Of a DNA stretch of 64,000 nucleotides, positions 38,317 through 48,275 are shown in pieces; position 1 is the first letter of the stretch, and each line of letters opens with the position of its first letter. Under the pieces are notes generated by a model. The model ran no database searches. It was not told the origin of the DNA and worked only from the letters and a program-made list of their open reading frames with translations. Location: positions 248,001 through 312,000 of the forward strand of contig NZ_RBAK01000002.1 of NCBI RefSeq assembly GCF_003626595.1, in the 5' to 3' direction. The DNA is from Micromonospora endolithica. Its GTDB lineage: Bacteria; Actinomycetota; Actinomycetes; Mycobacteriales; Micromonosporaceae. Made by a program: the position numbers and the translations under genes.

Positions 38317-39522
38317 ATGCGTCGACACGTCGTCTTCGCCGTCGCCACCACGCTCGCCGTCGCGCTGGGCGCCGTCCACGCCCAGGCGACCGAGGCGCCG
38401 CCGCCGACGCCGGTCCGGGCCGCGCACCAGCCGCCGCCCGCACCGGCGGCGCCGGCCGCGGTACGACCGTTCGCCCCGGCCCGCTCCGGCGGGCCGATGA
38501 GCTGGCCGGAGCCGGGCGGGTACGACTTCGACCGGCCACAGGTGGTGGCCACCGGGCTGGCGGTGCCGTGGGGCCTGGACTTCCTGCCCGACGGCAGCGC
38601 GCTGGTCGCCCAGCGGGACCTCGGCACCGTACTGCGGATCCGGCCGGGCCGGCCGCCGCGCCAGGTCGCCCGGATCCCCGGGGTGGTCGCCGGCGGGGAG
38701 GCGGGCCTGCTCGGCCTGGCGGTCTCCCCCACCTTCCGGCGGGACCGGCTGGTGTACGTCTGTTTCACCACCGCCTCGGACGTACGGGTGATCCGGTTCC
38801 GGTTGGGCCGGCCGTCGTCCACCCAGGTGATCCTCAGCGGGCTGAACCGGGCCACGGCCCACGACGGCGGCCGGATCGCCTTCGGGCCCGACGGCATGCT
38901 CTACGTCGGCACCGGCGACGCTTTGATGCCGGGGCTGGCCCAGGACCTGAACAGCCGCAACGGCAAGATCCTGCGGATCCGTCCGGACGGCGCGGTTCCG
39001 CCCGACAACCCGTTCCCCGGCTCGGCGGTCTACAGCTGGGGCCACCGCAACGTGCAGGGTCTCGCCTGGGACCACGCCGGTCGCCTCTTCGCCAGCGAGC
39101 TGGGCGCGGGCCGGTGGGACGAGGTGAACCGGATCGTGCCGGGCGGCAACTACGGCTGGCCGGTCGTCGAGGGCTTCAGCACCGACCCCCGGTTCCGGAA
39201 CCCGGTCCTGGTCTGGACACCCGCCGAGGCGTCCCCGAGCGGTGCCGCCTTCGCCGCCGGCACGCTCTACGTCGCCGCGCTGCGGGGACAACGGCTGTGG
39301 ACGGTGCCGGTCGACGACGCGGGACAGGTGGGCGTACCCGTGGCCGAACTGGTCCAGACTTACGGCCGGCTCCGGACGGTCGAGCTGGCCCCCGACGGCT
39401 CCCTCTGGGTGGCCACCAGCAACACCGACGGCCGGGTGACGCCCGGTCCGGACGACGACCGCATCCTGCGATTCCCGCCCGGCGGACGGACGCCGCAGCC
39501 TCCGGTCCTGCCGCTCCGCTGA
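38317..39522 (+). CDS. Secreted PQQ-dependent-type sugar dehydrogenase (soluble aldose dehydrogenase fold)
   Basis: A 401-residue protein. The N-terminus is a signal peptide (RRHVVFAVATTLAVALGAVH, cleavage near HAQA) followed by a Pro/Ala linker. The mature part is a six-bladed beta-propeller of the GSDH/sorbosone dehydrogenase family: GLAVPWGLDFLPDGSALVAQ, GGEAGLLGLAVSPTF, HDGGRIAFGPDGMLYVGTGD, SWGHRNVQGLAWD, ELGAGRWDEVNRIVPGGNYG. The conserved HxxGxI and GHRN motifs bind PQQ/calcium in characterised homologues. It is on the opposite strand, inserted between the amine cluster and its presumed permease. Whether this organism makes PQQ is unknown. Confidence 0.92.
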   Translation: MRRHVVFAVATTLAVALGAVHAQATEAPPPTPVRAAHQPPPAPAAPAAVRPFAPARSGGPMSWPEPGGYDFDRPQVVATGLAVPWGLDFLPDGSALVAQRDLGTVLRIRPGRPPRQVARIPGVVAGGEAGLLGLAVSPTFRRDRLVYVCFTTASDVRVIRFRLGRPSSTQVILSGLNRATAHDGGRIAFGPDGMLYVGTGDALMPGLAQDLNSRNGKILRIRPDGAVPPDNPFPGSAVYSWGHRNVQGLAWDHAGRLFASELGAGRWDEVNRIVPGGNYGWPVVEGFSTDPRFRNPVLVWTPAEASPSGAAFAAGTLYVAALRGQRLWTVPVDDAGQVGVPVAELVQTYGRLRTVELAPDGSLWVATSNTDGRVTPGPDDDRILRFPPGGRTPQPPVLPLR

Positions 39523-39553
39523 CCCCGCCGCGGTCCCGCCCCGTGCGGCGGGG
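39523..39553 (+). terminator. Hairpin directly after the sugar dehydrogenase gene
   Basis: CCCCGCCGC (39523-39531) pairs with GCGGCGGGG (39545-39553). The hairpin starts right after the stop codon and lies in the 48 bp convergent gap facing the permease gene. Confidence 0.65.
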
Positions 39554-39570
39554 CCGGCGGCCGGGACCGG

Positions 39571-41160
39571 TCAGGCCGGCTCGTCGGCGGGTGCGGCGGG
39601 CGCGGGGCGCGGGCTCGGCAGATCGACGGTACGCACCGGGCCGGCGAACCACTTCCGGGCCGACAGCCACCACCAGGACCCGACGCCGAGCAGCACGCCG
39701 CCCACCGCGAGCGGGGCGTAGTTCACCGCCGACCAGGTGAAGTCCGGGTTGCCGGGCACCCCGGCCGGGACGATCGGCAGGACGAAGTACACCGAGATCA
39801 CCGCGATCTCGACCACCGCGATCCAGCCGAGCACCTTGTACTTCCGGCCGAGCGTCCACGGCCCCGGCTCGAACCGGTCGCCCATCCGCAGGCGCAGCGC
39901 GATGGGGATGACGAACGACAGGTACAGGCCGATCACCGCCACCGACACCACCGCGTAGAAGGCGACCGGGATGCCGGCCGAATTGGGGAACAACGCCGGC
40001 AGGGTGAGCACCAGTCCGGCGACGGTGGCGCCGATGATGGCGTTGACCGGCGTGCCGTTGCGGTCCACCCGCGACCACAGCCGCCAGCCGGGGACCGCCC
40101 GGTCCCGGCTGAAGGCGTACGCCATCCGGGACATCGAGGTGACGCAGCTCATCCCGCAGAAGAACTGCCCGATGGTGGAGATGATGATGACCGTCTTGAA
40201 GAAGAACGGCGTCAGCGCCGACTCGAAGATCGCCCCGGAGAAGCCGCCGGCGGCGTTGACCGCCTCGACGTCGGTGGCGGCGAAGAGGAAGGCCAGCAGC
40301 AGGATCCAACCGCCGATCGCGGAATAGAAGATCGACCGCCACAGTCCCCGCGCGGCGGCCTGCGAGGCGCCCCGTGTCTCCTCGGAGACGTGCGCGCAGG
40401 CGTCGAAGCCGGTGATCGTGTACTGGGTGAGCAGGAAGCCCAGCGGAAGCACGTAGAACCAGAACGTCAGGCCGCCGGTGTCGCCGTCGGCGAAGCCGGA
40501 GTTGTTGAACCGCTCGGTGAAGACGAACCCGAAGCTCTGGTGGTCGTCCGGGACGAACACCAGGATGCCCACCACGACGGCCGCGCCGGCCACGTGCCAC
40601 CAGACCGAGACGTTCTGGAGTACGTCGATGATCCGGTGCCCGAAGATGTTGATCAGCCCGTGCAGCACCAGGATGATCACGAAGAGGCCGAACGCCTGCC
40701 GCAGCGTGCCCTCCCACCCCTCGAACAGCGCGGACAGGGTGAGGTTGAGAAACGTCGCGCAACCGTAGTCGACCGACGCGGTGACCGCGATCAGCCCGAT
40801 CAGGTTGAGCCAGCCGGTGAACCAGCCGTGCACCGGCCGGCCCATCCGCGCCGCCCACCAGTAGATCCCGCCCGCGGTCGGGTACGCGGACACCAGCTCG
40901 GACAGGCAGAAGCCGATGATCAGGATGAACAGTGCGATCAGCGGCCAGCCCCAGGACACGGCGACCGGTCCACCGTTGTTCCAGGCCTGCCCGAACGTCG
41001 TGAAGCACCCGGCCAGGATGGAGATGATCGAGAAGGAGATCGCGAAGTTGGAGAAGCCACTCCACTTCCGGTGAAGCTCCTGCTGGTAGCCCAGTTCGGC
41101 GAGCCGGCGGGCGTCGTCGTCCATGGGTTGCTCGGCGGTCGACGCGGGCGTGGTGGCCAC
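39571..41160 (-). CDS. APC-superfamily amino acid/amine permease
   Basis: A 529-residue transporter with about 12 hydrophobic segments. Family-typical segments are WSGFSNFAISFSIISILAGC, ELVSAYPTAGGIYWWAARMG, TGFDACAHVSEETRGAS and FCGMSCVTSMSRMAYAFSRD. These are characteristic of the ACT/GABA-permease branch that imports amino acids, GABA or polyamine-like amines with protons. The GTG at 41160 has AGGAGG at a good distance and precedes the conserved DDARRLAELGYQQELHRKW lead. It lies near the gamma-glutamyl-amine cluster, same strand, separated by the sugar dehydrogenase gene, so uptake of the cluster's amine substrate is a reasonable inference. Confidence 0.94.
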   Translation of the reverse strand: MATTPASTAEQPMDDDARRLAELGYQQELHRKWSGFSNFAISFSIISILAGCFTTFGQAWNNGGPVAVSWGWPLIALFILIIGFCLSELVSAYPTAGGIYWWAARMGRPVHGWFTGWLNLIGLIAVTASVDYGCATFLNLTLSALFEGWEGTLRQAFGLFVIILVLHGLINIFGHRIIDVLQNVSVWWHVAGAAVVVGILVFVPDDHQSFGFVFTERFNNSGFADGDTGGLTFWFYVLPLGFLLTQYTITGFDACAHVSEETRGASQAAARGLWRSIFYSAIGGWILLLAFLFAATDVEAVNAAGGFSGAIFESALTPFFFKTVIIISTIGQFFCGMSCVTSMSRMAYAFSRDRAVPGWRLWSRVDRNGTPVNAIIGATVAGLVLTLPALFPNSAGIPVAFYAVVSVAVIGLYLSFVIPIALRLRMGDRFEPGPWTLGRKYKVLGWIAVVEIAVISVYFVLPIVPAGVPGNPDFTWSAVNYAPLAVGGVLLGVGSWWWLSARKWFAGPVRTVDLPSPRPAPAAPADEPA

Positions 41161-41202
41161 TGCACACCTCCTGGCGGCGATTCCCCGGTTCCGGGTCCGC
41201 AA

Positions 41203-41231
41203 AGTGTCGTCCCGCCGATCAAGGTGGTCAA
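41203..41231 (-). promoter_or_regulatory. Candidate promoter of the permease gene
   Basis: On the minus strand, TTGACC (41226-41231) is followed 17 bp later by GACACT (41203-41208), about 43 bp upstream of the permease start. The -35 box is good, the -10 box is poor. Tentative. Confidence 0.3.
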
Positions 41232-41354
41232 TGCGTTGGCCGGGGATTCGCGCTAATTGCGTTGCCGGCCATACCCGCCACGCCGCATCCTTGACCTCGT
41301 GACCAGGCCCGCTTCGATCGGGCCGGCCGCCGGGCGCTCGGCAACGCCCGGCAC

Positions 41355-41418
41355 CACGGCGGCGCGGGGCGCGCACCTCTCTCTCACCCGCACCCGACGG
41401 GTGCCCCGCGCCGCCGTG
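41355..41418 (-). terminator. Long hairpin downstream of the DUF456 gene
   Basis: CACGGCGGCGCGGGGCGC (41355-41372) pairs with GTGCCCCGCGCCGCCGTG (41401-41418) with one mismatch over 18 bp. It lies 28 bp after the DUF456 stop on the minus strand and should end the methyltransferase-GGDEF/EAL-DUF456 transcript. Open frames in this 286 bp gap have no coding support. Confidence 0.7.
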
Positions 41419-41446
41419 CCTCCGCAAGCGAGCGGGAAGAGCGGCA

Positions 41447-41947
41447 TCAGGCGAAGAGCAGGCCCAGCACCCACACCCCGGCGATGACGACACCGGCGGA
41501 GAACTCGATCAGCATGGCCAGGCCGGCCGCGGCGAGCGCCTGCTTCGTGGCCGGCCAGGCGAGCTGGTTGCTGCCCAGCCGCAGCCGCTCCGCCGCCCAC
41601 AGGCCGCCGACGAAGCCGATCACCAACCCCACCACCGGGATCACGAAGAAGCCGACCAGGCCGAGCAGCCCTCCGGCGAGCAGCGACGAGGTGGGCACCC
41701 CGGTTCGTTTGAGGTTGCGCCCCGGCCAGGCGTACTTGACCACGGTGCCACCGGCGGCGACCACGGTGGCGGCGGCCAGCACCGCCCACCGGGCCGGACC
41801 GGCGGAGCCGAAGACCGCCCAGACCAGCACCCCACCCCAGCAGAGCGGCAGCGCCGGCAGGCCCGGCACCACCACGCCGGCCAGTCCGGCGAGGATGGCG
41901 ACGGCGGCCACCATCGACACCACCGCCTGCGAGTCGGTCAGGCTCAT
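41447..41947 (-). CDS. DUF456 membrane protein
   Basis: A 166-residue membrane protein. The hydrophobic segments (VSMVAAVAILAGLAGVVVPG, LPALPLCWGGVLVWAVF, LLAGGLLGLVGFFVIPVVG, LVIGFVGGLWAAERLRLG) and the Gly-rich GxxGxxGxxxG spacing match DUF456. A final helix is AMLIEFSAGVVIAGVWVLGL. Function unknown. The ATG at 41947 overlaps the stop of the GGDEF/EAL gene (ATGA), so it is the third gene of that operon and ends at a strong hairpin. Confidence 0.9.
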   Translation of the reverse strand: MSLTDSQAVVSMVAAVAILAGLAGVVVPGLPALPLCWGGVLVWAVFGSAGPARWAVLAAATVVAAGGTVVKYAWPGRNLKRTGVPTSSLLAGGLLGLVGFFVIPVVGLVIGFVGGLWAAERLRLGSNQLAWPATKQALAAAGLAMLIEFSAGVVIAGVWVLGLLFA

Positions 41948-44112
41948 CCGGGCTCCTCCGCTGCCCGCAGCCGGGCGGTGATCTCGTCGGCCGGGGCCGG
42001 CGCGCCGAAGAAGCGCCCCTGTCCGGTGTCGCAGCGCAGTGAGCGCAGCCGTTCGGCCTGCGCCCCGGTCTCCACCGCCTCGGCGGTGACCCACAGTTCC
42101 AACGCGTGCGCCAGGCGGACCAGCGCGTCCACGATCCGCTCGTCGCGGTGGTCGGCGGACAGCTCGGAGGAGTCGCCGCGGATCCCCTCCACGAACGGCC
42201 CGGCCAGTTTCAGGCAGTGGATCGGCAGCCGGCGCAGGTAGGCCAGGTTCGAGTACCCGGTGCCGAAGTCGTCGATCGCCAGGCGTACGCCCAGCGCGGC
42301 CAGCCGGTGCAGCGACCGCAGCGGCTCCCCGGCGGTGCCCATCACGGCGCTCTCGGTCAACTCCAGTTGCAGCAGGTCGGCGGGGAGACCACTGCACTCC
42401 AGCGCGTCGGCGACCACGTCCACGATGGCCGGGTCGTCGGCCTGCCGGGCGGCCAGGTTGACGCTGACCACCAGCCGGGCCTGGGGGAACTGCCGGCGCC
42501 ACGCCTCGGCGTCGTGGCAGGCCCGGCGCAGCACCCACTCGCCGAGCCGGACGATCAGCCCGGTCTCCTCGGCCAGCCCGATGAACCGGTCCGGGCCGAT
42601 CAGTCCCAGCTCGGGGTGCTGCCAGCGGACCAACGCCTCGACGGCCAGCATCGTGCCGCCCAGCAGGGACACGATCGGCTGGTAGTGCAGCACGAACTCG
42701 CCCCGCTCCAGGGCGGCCGGCAGTCCGGCGACCAGCTCCGAACGGGCGATGTCGCGGGCACTGCGCTCCGGGTCGTAGACCGCCCACCGACCGCGGCCCT
42801 CCGCCTTCGCCCAGTAGAGCGTGGTGTCGGCGGCCTTCATCAGCTCCGAGGCGCTGGTCTGGTCGGCCGGGCACTCGACGACGCCGACGCTGGCCGACAC
42901 GGCGAGTTGCTTGTCGCCCACGGCGACCGGGGCGGAGACCGCGGCGAGGGCCGCCTCCGCGACCGCCGCCACGTCGTCGATGCCCAGGCCGCCGTCGACC
43001 AGGATGACGAACTCGTCGCCGCCCATCCGGGCCACCAGGTGACCGCTGGCGGCCACGCACTCGGCGAGCCGCCGCGCGATCACGACCAGCAGCCGATCGC
43101 CGAGGTCGTGGCCGAGACTGTCGTTGACCGCCTTGAACCCGTCCAGGTCCAGGAAGCACACCCCGACCCGTCGACCCGGCCGGGCGGTGTCCAGGACCGT
43201 GCCCAGCGTCTCGAAGAACAGCGTACGGTTCGGCAGCCCGGTGAGCGGGTCGTGCAGCGCCTGGAAGCGCAACCGCTGCTGCAACTCGTACCGCTGGGTG
43301 ATGTCCTCGATCATCGCGACGGTGAAGCGGGGCCGGCCGTCGTCGTGGCGGACCAGCGACACGGCCAGGTCGGTCCAGACGACAGTGCCGTCCTTGCGGT
43401 AGTAGCGCTTCTCCACCCGGGCGGTGTCGTGCTTGCCCTCGATCAGTTCCTGGTACAGCTCCCACATCCCGGCCGCGTCGTCCGGGTGGAACAACGCGGC
43501 GACGTTGATCTGGCGAAGCTCGTCGGTGCTGTAGCCGAGCATGTCGGCGAACGCCTGGTTGACGTCGATGATCCGCCCGTCGATGCCGGCGATGCCGATG
43601 CCGATGGCCGCGCCGGTGAAGACCGCCCGGAACCGCGCCTCGCTGTCGCGCAGCGCCTGCTCCACCTCGTCGCGCGCCTGCCAGGCCGACCGCGCGATCC
43701 GCTCCTGCTGCGCGAACGTGCGGTCGCGCAGGGCGCGGGCGAAGCCGGCGGCGAGCCCACCCTGCAACGCGGCCACCCGCTCCGCCGAATCCGCGACGTG
43801 CGCGGCGTCGGGCAGCATCCGGGTGAGCAGACCGTCGCCGAGCGCCGCCACCGACCAGTCCAGCACGGCGGGATCGGTCAGGTGCGCCTCGATCAGGGCG
43901 CGGCCGACCTCCTCGGCCGGGCGGGCCGAGAAGGGCACGGCGAGCAGCGCCTCGGCCAGCCGGACGGTGTGCAGGTACAGCAGCCGCTCGGTCTCGGCCG
44001 CGCTGAGCGGCACGAAACCGAGGCGGCGTACGGCACGGGCCCATTCGGCCGCGAATTCCTGGACGCCCGCCCAGCTGGCGTCGTGCCCACCGGGATCTCC
44101 GAGGGCGGCCAC
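41944..44112 (-). CDS. PAS-GGDEF-EAL cyclic-di-GMP signalling protein
   Basis: A 722-residue soluble protein. N-terminal about 155 residues are helical with no family I recognise; PAS domain (about 160-275; FRAVFTGAAIGIGIAGIDGR, VNQAFADMLGYST); GGDEF domain with HDPLTGLPNR, DLDGFKAVNDSLGHDLGD and intact GGDEF at 364-368; EAL domain with intact EALVRW at 492-497, NLAARQ, ELTES and DDFGTGYS at 614-621. No RxxD inhibitory site is visible before GGDEF. Both synthesis and hydrolysis of cyclic-di-GMP are possible. The GTG at 44112 is 4 bp after the methyltransferase stop; a more upstream start would overlap that gene. Confidence 0.93.
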   Translation of the reverse strand: MAALGDPGGHDASWAGVQEFAAEWARAVRRLGFVPLSAAETERLLYLHTVRLAEALLAVPFSARPAEEVGRALIEAHLTDPAVLDWSVAALGDGLLTRMLPDAAHVADSAERVAALQGGLAAGFARALRDRTFAQQERIARSAWQARDEVEQALRDSEARFRAVFTGAAIGIGIAGIDGRIIDVNQAFADMLGYSTDELRQINVAALFHPDDAAGMWELYQELIEGKHDTARVEKRYYRKDGTVVWTDLAVSLVRHDDGRPRFTVAMIEDITQRYELQQRLRFQALHDPLTGLPNRTLFFETLGTVLDTARPGRRVGVCFLDLDGFKAVNDSLGHDLGDRLLVVIARRLAECVAASGHLVARMGGDEFVILVDGGLGIDDVAAVAEAALAAVSAPVAVGDKQLAVSASVGVVECPADQTSASELMKAADTTLYWAKAEGRGRWAVYDPERSARDIARSELVAGLPAALERGEFVLHYQPIVSLLGGTMLAVEALVRWQHPELGLIGPDRFIGLAEETGLIVRLGEWVLRRACHDAEAWRRQFPQARLVVSVNLAARQADDPAIVDVVADALECSGLPADLLQLELTESAVMGTAGEPLRSLHRLAALGVRLAIDDFGTGYSNLAYLRRLPIHCLKLAGPFVEGIRGDSSELSADHRDERIVDALVRLAHALELWVTAEAVETGAQAERLRSLRCDTGQGRFFGAPAPADEITARLRAAEEPG

Positions 44113-44116
44113 GGGA

Positions 44117-44935
44117 TCAGCCGGGGTGCTCGTCGTACCGGGCGACGCCGCCGAACGCGCCGAACCGTTCCGGGTTCGCGTCCACGTCGGACGGTGCGTC
44201 CGGACGCCAGAGCGGCATGTGCACCACACCGGGTTCCAGGATCGTCCAGTCGCCGAAGAAGCCGGTGACCTCGGCCCGGGACCGCAGGGTGATCTCGGTG
44301 TCGGTACGCGCGGAGAGCCGCTGCGCGTCCAGCATCTCCTGCGGCTGGTCCTCGAAGGTGGAGTGCGAGATGACCAGGTAGCTGCCGGGCGCGGCGGCGG
44401 ACCGGAGGGTGCGCAGGATCTCGCCGGGCCGGTCGGTGTCGCCGACGAAGTGCACCACGCCGGCGAGCAGGATGCCCAGCGGGCGATTGAAGTCGAGCAG
44501 GCCCAGCTCGCGGGCCTCGGCCAGGATGCGCTCCGGCTCCCGCAGGTCGCCGTGGATCACCCCGGTCAGCTCGTTGCCGGCCAGCAGCTCCCGGCTGTGC
44601 GCCACCGCGACCGGATCGATGTCGACGTAGACGACCCGCGCCTTGGGGTTGGCGCCCTGGGCGACCTCGTGCACGTTGCCCACGGTGGGGATGCCCGAGC
44701 CGATGTCGAGGAACTGGTCGATGCCGTTCTCCAGCAGCACCCGTACGGCGCGACGGAGGAAGTCCCGCCCGGCCCGCATGGTGGCCGCCAGGTTCGGGGT
44801 CATGCCGGCGATCTGCTCGGCGAGCTGCCGGTCGATCTCGAAGTTGTGCGCGCCGCCGAGGAAGTAGTCGTACACCCGGGCCGCGCTGGGCCGGGAAAGA
44901 TCGATCTCGGCGGGAAGTCCGTCCGGCATCTGCAC
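44117..44935 (-). CDS. SAM-dependent methyltransferase (DUF574 / Methyltransf_19 type)
   Basis: A 272-residue protein with the actinomycete-specific start [20 protein letters not shown] followed by [23 protein letters not shown]-binding region: [45 protein letters not shown]. The late block [11 protein letters not shown] is also family-typical. These methyltransferases are abundant in Streptomyces and Micromonospora and have no known substrate. The ATG at 44935 starts a three-gene operon with a GGDEF/EAL protein and a DUF456 membrane protein, so a signalling role is possible but unproven. Confidence 0.93.
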   Translation of the reverse strand: MQMPDGLPAEIDLSRPSAARVYDYFLGGAHNFEIDRQLAEQIAGMTPNLAATMRAGRDFLRRAVRVLLENGIDQFLDIGSGIPTVGNVHEVAQGANPKARVVYVDIDPVAVAHSRELLAGNELTGVIHGDLREPERILAEARELGLLDFNRPLGILLAGVVHFVGDTDRPGEILRTLRSAAAPGSYLVISHSTFEDQPQEMLDAQRLSARTDTEITLRSRAEVTGFFGDWTILEPGVVHMPLWRPDAPSDVDANPERFGAFGGVARYDEHPG

Positions 44936-45098
44936 TGCGTTACCCCAAGTCTCGCCGCGGTGTGGTGCTGACCACTCTAGGCCCGCCCCGCAGCGCTGCG
45001 GGAGGTGCCCATCCGTCCCTTTTCCACCGGCGGTGGAACCCGACGACGCAGCGGAACCGGACGGTCACCCGGTGCCGCGACGCGCGCCGGCCCGGGTG

Positions 45099-46304
<1,206 letters not shown>

Positions 46305-46409
46305 CGCGAGATCCTTCGGGGTGGGAAGGGCGGGGTGGGAGCGGCCACCGGGTCGCGGGGGACGCCCGGCCGCCAGGATATCCGTGCCCCCGGCGGATAG
46401 GTTGACCAC

Positions 46410-47367
<958 letters not shown>

Positions 47368-47375
<8 letters not shown>

Positions 47376-48075
47376 CCGGCGCGGGGGCGCCCCCACCGCC
47401 ACCACGCCACGGGGTGGCCCGACCGCGCCCCGGGCGGCCGTCGCGTCGGCCGCCGCCGGCAGCACCCTCGCCGGCGCGGTGGCGGTGGCCGTCGCGGTGG
47501 TCGCCGGTCCGGGTCCGGGGCTGACCGGGTACGTCAGCGAGGCGGGCGTCACCGACAGCCCGTACGCCGCCGCGTACCGCCTCGGGGTCTTCGCCCTGGC
47601 CGCCGGGGTGCTGCTGCTGGCCGCGGCGCTGCCCCCGGCGGCGCGGGTGGCGGCGACGCTGCTCGCCGCCGGCAGCGTCTTCGCGCTGGTCTCCGGTGCG
47701 GTGGCGTGCAGCGAAGGGTGCCCGCTGCCGCCCTACGAGCAGGCCACCACGGCGGATCTGGTGCACGGCGGGGCGAGCATCGCCGCGGTGGCCGCGATCG
47801 TGCTCGCGATGGTGGCGCTGGTCCTGCTCCCCGGCGCGCCGACCGCGCTGCGCAGGGTCGCCGCGGTGGGTGCCGGGGTGGCGCTGCCGCTGTCCGGCGT
47901 CACCGCCCTGGTGCTGGTCCTGGTCGGGCGGGGCGGTCTGATCGCCGGGCTGGAACGCCTCCTGCTGCTGACCTGCGTGCTCTGGGGCGTCGCCACCGCC
48001 ACCACCGTCGCCCTGGGCGGGGGTAAGGAAGGGCCCCTTGTTAACGCCTCCGGTAGAGGAAGGGTCCCTTCCTAA
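47368..48075 (+). CDS. DUF998 membrane protein with repeat-derived C-terminus
   Basis: A 235-residue protein with about six hydrophobic segments: TLAGAVAVAVAVVAGPGPGL, GVFALAAGVLLLAAALPPAA, AATLLAAGSVFALVSGAVAC, SIAAVAAIVLAMVALVLLPG, GAGVALPLSGVTALVLVLVG, RLLLLTCVLWGVATATTVAL. The Cys-bearing loop ACSEGCPLPPYEQATTADLVHG is typical of DUF998. The GTG at 47368 overlaps the previous gene. The last 16 or so residues (GKEGPLVNASGRGRVPS) and the TAA stop are encoded by a two-part palindromic repeat, so the native end has been replaced or extended by that element. Confidence 0.85.
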
Positions 48076-48079
48076 CGCC
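48022..48079. repeat. Two-part palindromic repeat, copy 2 (plus orientation), inside the DUF998 gene end
   Basis: Unit one, GGTAAGGAAGGGCCCCTTGT then TAACGCC (48022-48048), is joined through TCC to unit two, GGTAGAGGAAGGGTCCCTTC then CTAACGCC (48052-48079). Cores start at 48031 and 48062, 31 bp apart. Nearly the same as the inverted copy at 50.7 kb. It encodes the last codons and stop of the DUF998 gene. Confidence 0.88.
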
Positions 48080-48145
48080 TGTAAGGAGCGTCACCGATAG
48101 CACTCCTTTCGGCAGCGCGGCGTGCCGGAGTAGCGTCGGGCGGCG

Positions 48146-48235
48146 ATGACCAATGTCTGGCACCTCACCGTGCGCCTGTACGTCGATCTCCGACTGCAGG
48201 CCAGCGGCGTCTGTCCGGCGCAGCCGCTCTCCTGA
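48146..48235 (+). CDS. Cys-containing leader peptide upstream of the symporter
   Basis: A 29-residue frame starting at the ATG at 48146 and ending 40 bp before the symporter start. It contains VRLYVDLRLQASGVCPAQ. The (H/Y)VDL...SxxC pattern resembles the short 'putative leader peptides' that precede sulfur and cysteine-related operons in actinomycetes. The context suggests that ribosome stalling at the Cys codon (UGU) regulates the transporter in response to cysteine. There is no clear Shine-Dalgarno sequence, so translation may be nearly leaderless. Recognition is by pattern memory; confirmation needs a comparison across species. Confidence 0.6.
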   Translation: MTNVWHLTVRLYVDLRLQASGVCPAQPLS

Positions 48236-48275
48236 CGCTGCCCGTTCCGACCCCGACAGACCTGGACACCTCCCC

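Noticed and set aside
41257..41487. A 76-codon frame in the gap between the permease and DUF456 genes
   Set aside because: No domain, atypical Pro/Arg composition, and it runs through the strong terminator hairpin at 41355-41418.
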